NCBI GenBank assembly: GCA_905233465.1
Contig: CAJOEI010000005.1
Span: 62,001 to 126,000 of the forward strand
Source: an uncultured Bacteroidaceae bacterium
Lineage (GTDB): Bacteria > Bacteroidota > Bacteroidia > Bacteroidales > Bacteroidaceae
DNA length: 64,000 nucleotides
Direction of reading: 5' to 3'
Shown: positions 45,913 through 52,901 of the stretch, piece after piece
Layout: every line of letters starts with the position of its first letter
Position numbering within the stretch: position 1 is the stretch's first letter
The notes under the pieces: generated by a model
Seen by the model: the letters and a program-made list of their open reading frames with translations, nothing else
Told to the model about the DNA's origin: nothing
Database searches by the model: none
Program-made: the position numbers and the translations under genes

Positions 45913-48900
45913 CTATTCCTTGCACAGCACCTTCATGGTGCGTCCGTCAGCCGTGCGAATGATGTTCAGCCCCTTGCTCGCATTCTGTCGGCGACGGCCA
46001 TCGAGACCATAGACGACGATTGAAGATTGAGATGAAGCAGAGGCATCGACATCAAAGCTGTCATCGTCAAACGGCAAGCCCTCGACAAACGTGACCTCGC
46101 CATCCTCGTCCACAAACGCCGAGCGCAACCTCACGTGAGCAGCGCCGGCAGGAGGTGTGATATAAGCAGTATACGCCTTCAGCGTTGAGCCGCTGCCACC
46201 AAGCTTCAGCGCACCCGCACTGTTTACAATGCCATACATGCCCTCCATATCGAAAGCAGGATCATAATTGGCATGCATAACCCAACTAGCATATCCACTG
46301 TAGCCCGTCGTAGCAGCTTTCGAGCCAGCTGAGGCGGCAGTGACAGCGACATTCGACCAAGTCGGCATATCTATCGCAGATGCCAGATGGAGTATATAGG
46401 GTTCGTTAGCTTCAATGCTGCCATCCGTCACCTTAGAGAAATACAGCGTATAGCCGTCGGCCACGCTATAAGTCACCGTCTGCAACTGTGCCACCCAGTC
46501 ATCGTCGCTATCGTAGGCGGTGCCCACGATGGCCTCCACCGTTGTTTCAAACGGCAATGCTATGGTCGAGTAGCCAGACTTAAGGGTGCGGGAGAGAGTA
46601 ACACTGCTGTAAGATGAATAATTGATGACGGGAGCCATAGTCGGGTCAAGCACAAGCGCTGGCTTCACCACTTGGATGGTGTAAGTCTTGTTTAGTGCAT
46701 AGTAGTCATCCGTCTCTGCACGTGTCAACGTCACAGTCACAGTTCCTTCCTTGAGAGCAGTCAATGTAAAGGTGTTACTACCGAATGTTGCAGACACCAC
46801 CTGATTGTCACTGATAGTCAGTGCATCAGATGTTATTCTGGCATTTGTTCTAATAGTAATATCTGGATTGCCAATAGGGTATATATTGGTTCCCGATTCC
46901 AACAATGTGGTTGTCACCACTACTTCCTCCTTTTGAATAACAGTAAAGTATCTCGTGACGCTCACCTCGTTATATTTGTAGTTACCGGCCTGAGTAGCCG
47001 TAATGGCAATATTGGCACCACCAGCCTTGGCGGTCAAGGCACCTGTCGAGGCATCCACCTCCAAAGCAGAGGGGTTGCTGGAGCTATAGGTCACTGCCAA
47101 ACCGCTGGATGCCGTTGCCGTATTAGTCGTCAACACATCGTCCACTTCAAGGGTACGAGCATCGGCATCGAGGTCATTCACCCACGTCACTGTCTGGTCG
47201 TACTTCGAGACATTCACCGTCACGGTCTTTGTAGCTCCGTAGTGATAATCGTTTTCAAGCTGCGTCAGAGTGAGCGTAGCCGTACCCGCGCCCACTGCCA
47301 TTATCTTGTTGAGAGCCGCATCGAAGGTGGCCACACCGTCGTGCGACCAAGTGGCTGTGAGCGTTGCCTCGCTATTCTTGCCCGAGACCACATCCGAGAC
47401 TACATCATCCACCTTCAACGTCTGTTCACCAACAACAGCCAGTGTATTCGCACGCTTGGCTGCAGTAGCCGTTAGTGTTATCGTCTGCGAATAGAACAAG
47501 TCACCAATAGTAATAGTAGCCGTCTCCTCACCCAGTGCATTCGGGTCTGGCGTATAGGTAACAGTGAAGGTGCGAGTGCCATCCACACCGCAGATATACT
47601 CCGTTCCGCCAGGACTCGTGGCCTTCTTGTTACTCTCTACGGCTATTTCAGAGATGCTGGGCACAAAATGCGAGTTACTGCTACTGATATTGATGTTGCC
47701 ACCATTAGTCGAACTGTAGCTGACAGTAATGGTAGCAGAGGTTGCGGTAGTTCCTGTATAGACAGTGCCAAAGTTATCTCTGGAGGTGTCGTGTGACTCA
47801 CGGACATACGTCTTACGAGTTACCTTAGCATCCTTCATATATTTCACCAAGGTACCGCCAGCAGGGAAACGGAAACGAACATAACGTGCCGCCTCATCGC
47901 CCATTTCACACCAGAAATCATTGCTTTTATATCCGGCATCAAGACTATCATTATTTTGAATTTCGGTCCAATTGCTCCCATCAGTGGAGCGTTCAACATA
48001 TAGATTGTAATAGATTGTAATAGCCGTTCCTTTACAAGCATTATATGTTAAAGTCTCGCCTGGACCTGAAAGCGTGTATTGATGCATAACACCGGAACCC
48101 GTGCCATGAGAGTATTCGCTCTCATCGTAAAGAACGTAACCCACAGCTTCATCGGAGTTGTTCACTCGTATAGTGAATGAAGCGAAGCCAGCCTCGTATT
48201 TATAGGTCTCGGCCTGACGAATCTCATAGATATCTGTTCCTTGGCTGTTGCCAGCAGTGATGTTGCCACCCGAATAGGTAGTGTACGAACCACTTGTGCG
48301 ATTAACCGTTGGAGCTGGGCCACTGGTATTTGCATAGGTATAGGAGAGAGAAGCAGTAGCACCATACTTCAACTTGATATTAGTGGCACTACTGCCTGCA
48401 AGCGTAATCGAGATGGGGTTGCTGAGCTTCGTTACCGTAATGTCGTAGGTAGAACTGGTCCAAGCGGCATACTTATCGGTCTGGGCCTGTGTGAAGGTTA
48501 TCTTGGCAGTACCTGCATTCTGGGCGGTGATGACACCGTCGGCATAGGTGATAACATCGCTTCCATTATTGACGTTCGACGAAAGCACCTCATTCGTGAT
48601 GGTGCCCACAATAGCGGTAGCAATATTATTTTGACCCGTGAAAGTAACAGCAATCGTACCGTCTGGATTCGCCGTCATGGATGCAAGACTTGCTGCAAGG
48701 CCGTTAGGGATCCTAGTCACGGTGATGTTGTAGGTCTTCGAGGCAGAATAATGGGTAGTGTTGCCTGGGTCGTTGAGCGTCACTGTAGAGGTTCCGACCT
48801 TCAGCGCTGTCAGTGTAATAACATTGCCAGACTTTGATATGCCTACGACAGTGGGATCTGACGAAGTGTATGTGAAACCGGAAGTTGTATTCGCTACCGT

Positions 48901-50247
48901 AATGGTGGGGGCATCGTCAACATAGGATGTGTAATTGTCGCCACTGCTGCTTTGGAAACCAGATGCGTCAAACGTAGGTTGGAACTTATTGATGACCGTA
49001 AACTGGCGCGTAGCCTCCACCGCGTTGTATTCGTCGTTACCTGCCTGACGCAACGTGATAGTTATCGGATCCATTGATGCTGCAATACCAGTAACATCAC
49101 CATTAGCATTCACCGTTGCCACATTCGTGTCGCTACTCGTATAGGTAACGGCGAGACCGCTGGAGGCCGTAGCTGCTGCCAAGCCCGTATACGTTTCTCC
49201 CGCAACAACATTCGGGTCGTATGGATCTTGCGTCCACGTCAGTGTCTGATTGCTCTTGAAGTATGCGTATAAAGTTAGATTCTTCGTGGAGCCCTCTGTG
49301 GTATTCGTTATCGTTGTAGTATAAGGGTTGTCCGTCGAAACTAAGGTTGTGTGCCCTGCATCAGAATACCAGCCTTCGAAGGTACTGTTGTCAGTGGTAG
49401 CCGTAAAGGTGGCGGTAGTGGACTTCTGTGTGTCGCTTACTGCACCTACGATTTGACTATTTGTGACCGTAGCCGTAGCCGTCCCGTGATTATATATTTT
49501 GTTGGCAGTAGCCGAGAACTTGAAGACGGGAAGACCTGTACCACTAACAGGGAACGAAACCGTTTTGCCATTGGTGGATGTTAACGTACAAGTACCCGAC
49601 TGAACACCAACCTTTGTGGGCGAGAAGGTAATCTTGACATTCATCGTACCCGTCTCGCCTGTGGTTACAGCCGTTACGGTGAAGTCGCTAAGCGTATTTC
49701 CACTACCGTCCTTACAAACGCCAGTCACCTGATGATTATAGGTTGTATTATTATAGGTAATGCTGGCATTCAGTTCCTTTGATGAGCCTTTATTCACATC
49801 GCCAAAGGCAAGACTGGTAGTAGTGGTGGAGAAAGTTGTAGCACGGGTTATCTTAACATTCTTGTAATACCTTTTGTAACTTCCACCATTATCAAAGCGA
49901 ACATAACGAATATTGGTATTGTTTAAATCATAAGAGAAACTTTTATAACTATTTTTATTTAACTCACCCACTTCTATTGACTTAAATGTCGTCCAATTAC
50001 TTCCATCTGTTGACACCATAATGTTCAAATCACCAACGGCAGTACTCATCGTCTTATAAGCTTCGAAACTTAATTTTGCTCCTGGGCCAGACATTGTCAA
50101 CTTTGTGCCCTCACTCCAATTTCCAGTATTCCTCTCTGTAGCGTCGTTAAGAACATAGCTCGTGGATTCACCCCAGGCCCATGCGCCAGTAGACCACGCA
50201 AGTGCGAGGATTATAAGAAGGATAATATGTTGAAATCTTTGATTCAT
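45913..50247 (-). CDS. Large secreted Ig-like repeat protein, sorting-signal-like C-terminus
   Basis: 1444 residues with a signal peptide (IILLIILALAWSTGAWA). Two homologous discoidin-like modules (about 30-135 and 745-850: SGPGAKLSFEAYK... and SGPGETLTYNACK..., both with STDGSNWT and YVRF) are separated and followed by several bacterial Ig-like domains of the Big_2/MBG kind and an ASH-like domain (FGDVNKGSSKELNASITYNN). The last about 30 residues (IVVYGLDGRRRQNASKGLNIIRTADGRTMKVLCKE) resemble type IX secretion sorting signals. It is probably a cell-surface protein and the last gene of the lipoprotein operon. Ligand unknown. Confidence 0.8.
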   Translation of the reverse strand: MNQRFQHIILLIILALAWSTGAWAWGESTSYVLNDATERNTGNWSEGTKLTMSGPGAKLSFEAYKTMSTAVGDLNIMVSTDGSNWTTFKSIEVGELNKNSYKSFSYDLNNTNIRYVRFDNGGSYKRYYKNVKITRATTFSTTTTSLAFGDVNKGSSKELNASITYNNTTYNHQVTGVCKDGSGNTLSDFTVTAVTTGETGTMNVKITFSPTKVGVQSGTCTLTSTNGKTVSFPVSGTGLPVFKFSATANKIYNHGTATATVTNSQIVGAVSDTQKSTTATFTATTDNSTFEGWYSDAGHTTLVSTDNPYTTTITNTTEGSTKNLTLYAYFKSNQTLTWTQDPYDPNVVAGETYTGLAAATASSGLAVTYTSSDTNVATVNANGDVTGIAASMDPITITLRQAGNDEYNAVEATRQFTVINKFQPTFDASGFQSSSGDNYTSYVDDAPTITVANTTSGFTYTSSDPTVVGISKSGNVITLTALKVGTSTVTLNDPGNTTHYSASKTYNITVTRIPNGLAASLASMTANPDGTIAVTFTGQNNIATAIVGTITNEVLSSNVNNGSDVITYADGVITAQNAGTAKITFTQAQTDKYAAWTSSTYDITVTKLSNPISITLAGSSATNIKLKYGATASLSYTYANTSGPAPTVNRTSGSYTTYSGGNITAGNSQGTDIYEIRQAETYKYEAGFASFTIRVNNSDEAVGYVLYDESEYSHGTGSGVMHQYTLSGPGETLTYNACKGTAITIYYNLYVERSTDGSNWTEIQNNDSLDAGYKSNDFWCEMGDEAARYVRFRFPAGGTLVKYMKDAKVTRKTYVRESHDTSRDNFGTVYTGTTATSATITVSYSSTNGGNINISSSNSHFVPSISEIAVESNKKATSPGGTEYICGVDGTRTFTVTYTPDPNALGEETATITIGDLFYSQTITLTATAAKRANTLAVVGEQTLKVDDVVSDVVSGKNSEATLTATWSHDGVATFDAALNKIMAVGAGTATLTLTQLENDYHYGATKTVTVNVSKYDQTVTWVNDLDADARTLEVDDVLTTNTATASSGLAVTYSSSNPSALEVDASTGALTAKAGGANIAITATQAGNYKYNEVSVTRYFTVIQKEEVVVTTTLLESGTNIYPIGNPDITIRTNARITSDALTISDNQVVSATFGSNTFTLTALKEGTVTVTLTRAETDDYYALNKTYTIQVVKPALVLDPTMAPVINYSSYSSVTLSRTLKSGYSTIALPFETTVEAIVGTAYDSDDDWVAQLQTVTYSVADGYTLYFSKVTDGSIEANEPYILHLASAIDMPTWSNVAVTAASAGSKAATTGYSGYASWVMHANYDPAFDMEGMYGIVNSAGALKLGGSGSTLKAYTAYITPPAGAAHVRLRSAFVDEDGEVTFVEGLPFDDDSFDVDASASSQSSIVVYGLDGRRRQNASKGLNIIRTADGRTMKVLCKE

Positions 50248-50342
50248 TATCTACGGTCTATCTGGCGTGTGAGTGTCAGACCTACGTTGGCCATCTCCTC
50301 GTTAGTGCCAGTATCAGGGGAACCAGGATTACTTAGTGAGGC
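50247..50342 (-). pseudogene. 31-codon open frame without start codon, coupled to the large gene
   Basis: Between the DUF4493 gene at 50354 and the Ig-like gene, a frame with no start codon reads ASLSNPGSPDTG ... MANVGLTLTRQIDRR and ends with TAATG, overlapping the next ATG. It could be the remnant end of a lost gene or of the preceding gene in another frame. The composition looks protein-like, but this is weak evidence. Confidence 0.25.
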
Positions 50343-50353
50343 CTAGGATAACC

Positions 50354-51094
50354 CTAATCAAACTCGCCGGTATGCGTTCCGGCAGCTATGGGAATGATGG
50401 TGCCGCTGACAGGGTCAGCGGTGAGGTTTATGGTGTATGCCTTTGCGGCTTCAAGGGTCATGGAGCCAGGGACAGAGAGATCGGTTACGTGGCTGCCGGC
50501 GAGGGCGGCGGCAGAGATGGTGTAGTTTGTTGCGCCAGCAGGGAAATACACCGTCTTAGATGTCTCGTTTGAAGCGAAGGTGACGGTGCGCGTTCCTATT
50601 GTTAGCGTCGGTGCTCCATAGAGCGCCGTGAATGAATTGTTAAGGGTGAATGTCACTCGGGAATTCTTTGGTGCTCCGAGTGCAATGGCGATGTTGGCGG
50701 TTGTGCCTGGATTGAGTGTGAACTCAGCAGACTGGCCGCTATAGTAGGGCATGCCAAGACCTGTTGTAGAGGCCTCGAGGTTCTCTGCCAGCAAATCGTA
50801 TGTACCAGCTGCGGCATAGCCGACAAGGGTGGTGCCCGTAGGCATCATGGTTATTTCCTGTTTCTGCGATTCGTCGCCACCAGGCAGGAGATAGAACTTA
50901 TACCCTGTGAAATCAGTCAGGGTGGCGCGGGTCTCGGCATCTACATAGATGTCGTTGCCGCCTATAGAGAGCACGATGCAGCCCATCTCCTCAGTCGGTG
51001 TTACAGGACTGAGGTCTTCTTGCTGACAGCCATAGAACATGGCGATGAATGCCAGCATAAGGAAATGTAAGATGTGGCGTGCAGATGCGTGCAT
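50354..51094 (-). CDS. DUF4493-type lipoprotein
   Basis: 246 residues; signal peptide with lipobox AMFYGC. The body follows the DUF4493 plan seen throughout this cluster: MGCIVLSIGGNDIYVDAETRAT (first strand, with the RA-T motif), a Y-[KR]-F-strand, TYDLLAENLEAS, GMPYYSGQSAEFTLNPGTTANIAIALGAPKNSRVTFTLNNSFTALYG. Extracytoplasmic and lipid-anchored, partner unknown. Upstream gap 93 nt holds a long hairpin; downstream gap is 106 nt. Confidence 0.85.
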   Translation of the reverse strand: MHASARHILHFLMLAFIAMFYGCQQEDLSPVTPTEEMGCIVLSIGGNDIYVDAETRATLTDFTGYKFYLLPGGDESQKQEITMMPTGTTLVGYAAAGTYDLLAENLEASTTGLGMPYYSGQSAEFTLNPGTTANIAIALGAPKNSRVTFTLNNSFTALYGAPTLTIGTRTVTFASNETSKTVYFPAGATNYTISAAALAGSHVTDLSVPGSMTLEAAKAYTINLTADPVSGTIIPIAAGTHTGEFD

Positions 51095-51123
51095 CGTGAT
51101 GTATTTGATGTTTGAAGATTATT

Positions 51124-51175
51124 CTCCAGATGCTTTGCTGTATCCGTAATTGTGGATGCAACAAAACATCTGGAG
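51124..51175 (-). promoter_or_regulatory. Long intra-operon hairpin between two DUF4493 genes
   Basis: On the minus strand CTCCAGATG-TTTTGTTG-C-ATCC pairs with GGAT-A-CAGCAAAG-CATCTGGAG, about 21 base pairs with one internal mismatch and G-T pairs, loop ACAATTAC. No T-run follows, so it looks like an mRNA processing or stability element or a weak attenuator rather than a full terminator. Confidence 0.65.
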
Positions 51176-51187
51176 TTTCAGAAGAAA

Positions 51188-51967
51188 TTATACTTCGTTA
51201 CCTGTAGCAGCATCAATGGTGATTGTGCTGGTTTCGCCAGTTGTGTATTCATCATCATAGGTGATGGTGACACTTATAGTACCATTGCTGTTGCTTGCGA
51301 TGGTGAGAACGCTGGCAGAACCTGCGCCGCCGAGAGTGAATGTTTTAGCAGCAGAGGTCTTTGTGATGCCGTTAATAGTGTAAGTAATGGTATAAGTCAG
51401 CTCTGCAGATGCGGCAAAGAAGGCATCGTTATCGATTGTGCTATTCGCCTTGTCAAAGGTTAGCGTGCGCGGAGCGGAGACGTTGACAGTAAGAGCTGTT
51501 CCGCTGAAGCCAGCAGAGGCAATAGAGAACTTAGCATTCTTAGCCATGCCGCACTCAATGGCGACGTTGGTGGTGTTACCGGCAGTCACGGCCTGGTTTG
51601 ACGCATTGCCCTCGTAATAGGCAGCACCAAAGCCGTCATTAGCCGTGAGCCAATCATCATCATCAGCGAAATTAGAAACTGCCACGTTGTAACTACCGGC
51701 TGCCAATGGCGTAGTACCTAAGGTCGTGCCAATAAGGGCCTTTGCAGCAACTGTTCCGAATACGGGGTCGCCATCTCCATTTGTCACGACAGCATACCAC
51801 TCTGCTACGTTGGCATTCTGTGTGGCACGTGTTGCGATGGCATCATCGATTGTCACGCCGAGTTTGATATACCCCTTGTTCTTGTCGAGGTATCCGTCTT
51901 CGCTTGTGCATGCATTGAAACTTACAAATGCTGCGACAGCCAGTGCGATAGTAAATAACTTTTTCAT
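51188..51967 (-). CDS. DUF4493-type lipoprotein
   Basis: 259 residues; signal peptide and lipobox (VSFNAC). GYIKLGVTIDDAIATRATQ, SYNVAVSNFADDDDWLTANDGFGAAYYEGNASNQAVTAGNTTNVAIECGMAKNAKFSIASAGF show the DUF4493 order (RAT motif, YYEG motif, V-x-C-x-x-x-N). The C-terminal 90 residues are Thr/Ala-rich beta strands. It has the largest upstream gap (51 nt, AT-rich) in the cluster apart from the 3' genes, and a strong hairpin follows its stop, so its transcript level may differ from the neighbours; this is inference. Confidence 0.88.
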   Translation of the reverse strand: MKKLFTIALAVAAFVSFNACTSEDGYLDKNKGYIKLGVTIDDAIATRATQNANVAEWYAVVTNGDGDPVFGTVAAKALIGTTLGTTPLAAGSYNVAVSNFADDDDWLTANDGFGAAYYEGNASNQAVTAGNTTNVAIECGMAKNAKFSIASAGFSGTALTVNVSAPRTLTFDKANSTIDNDAFFAASAELTYTITYTINGITKTSAAKTFTLGGAGSASVLTIASNSNGTISVTITYDDEYTTGETSTITIDAATGNEV

Positions 51968-52018
51968 AATTGTTTTGTGATTAAGTTGTTAATAATAATA
52001 TTAATTGTTTTTTCGATG

Positions 52019-52897
52019 TTATTCGAGTGTTATTTCTTCTGTGGATCCTTCGGTGAAGTGGTCATCATAGGTGATGGCCATGAGGGAGATGTTGCCCGTG
52101 GATGGTTGGGGGGCGTTGAGCTTCACTTCGAGGCGTGTTATCTTGCCTGCTTGTAGGGTGAGTGTGCGTGTGAGGCGCACTGTGCCGTCCCACCCTGCAG
52201 AGGCGGTGATGGTGAGTGCTACGTCGGCAGTGAGCTGGCCCACCCCCGACCCCTCCCCAAGGGAGGGGAGGGAAGTGTTGTAGTATGCTACGGCGGGCCC
52301 CACCCCCGACCCCTCCCCTGTTAAGGAGGGGAGTGTTGTGTTGGCGGGGAAAGCGTTGTCGGCGTTGAACTTCAATGCACGTGTGTCGGCTGTGGTGACG
52401 GCATACTCTGTGAAGTAGCTTGTAAAGCTGTCGTCGAAGGTGACGCACAGTCCGGCGTTGGCCATCGTGCACGGCACTGTGACATGTGTTGTCTGTCCCT
52501 CGGTGATGGCGAATGGAGCGGAGCTGCCCGCGTAGCGTCGCGCACCCCAACCGCTGTTCAGGCTCTCAGCATCAGCTGCGCTGATATTCTCTGCACTGAC
52601 GACATATCCCGTGCCAAGGGGCTGTGTGCGGTCGGCAAGGGTGATGTCGGCAAATGGTATGTTCTCCCATATAGTCTCTGTGGCAGAGTGGAGAGTGACC
52701 CTGTATGCGGCAGCCTCAGCGTCGGTGAGCTGGCGTGGCGCACGGGTCACGATGTCTGCCGTGAGGCTATCTGTGGCCAGCTCAAAAGCAAAAGTACCAC
52801 GCCCAGCAGAGGGACTGGGTTGTTCTCCAATGCATGCTGTGAGTAGTATGGCACAGAGAGCAGTGAGTACGTAGCTTCGTAGCGCGAGGTTTGACAT
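52019..52897 (-). CDS. DUF4493-type lipoprotein with in-frame palindromic repeat insertions
   Basis: 292 residues from the ATG at 52897, four bases after the upstream stop codon; the track start at 52960 overlaps the upstream gene and would hide the signal peptide. Lipobox LLTAC. DUF4493 elements: IVTRAPRQLTDAEAAAYRVTL, YVVSAENISAADAESLNSGWGARRYAG, FAITEGQTTHVTVPCTMANAGLCVTFDDSFTSYF. Near residues 190-225 two GC-rich palindromes encode SLTGEGSGVG and SLGEGSGVG, which have no counterpart in its paralogues. Alternatively the inserted segment is a flexible linker. Confidence 0.85.
   Translation of the reverse strand: MSNLALRSYVLTALCAILLTACIGEQPSPSAGRGTFAFELATDSLTADIVTRAPRQLTDAEAAAYRVTLHSATETIWENIPFADITLADRTQPLGTGYVVSAENISAADAESLNSGWGARRYAGSSAPFAITEGQTTHVTVPCTMANAGLCVTFDDSFTSYFTEYAVTTADTRALKFNADNAFPANTTLPSLTGEGSGVGPAVAYYNTSLPSLGEGSGVGQLTADVALTITASAGWDGTVRLTRTLTLQAGKITRLEVKLNAPQPSTGNISLMAITYDDHFTEGSTEEITLE
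52239..52333. repeat. Two GC-rich palindromic repeats (CCCCGACCCCTCCC...GGGAGGGGAG) inside a lipoprotein gene
   Basis: Copies at 52239-52270 and 52298-52333, both containing CACCCCCGACCCCTCCCC followed by a short loop and GGAGGGGAG. They read in frame as LPSLGEGSGVG-like peptides. A shorter relative is at 19979-20000 in the mannosidase gene. Confidence 0.85.
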
Positions 52898-52901
52898 ATT
52901 G

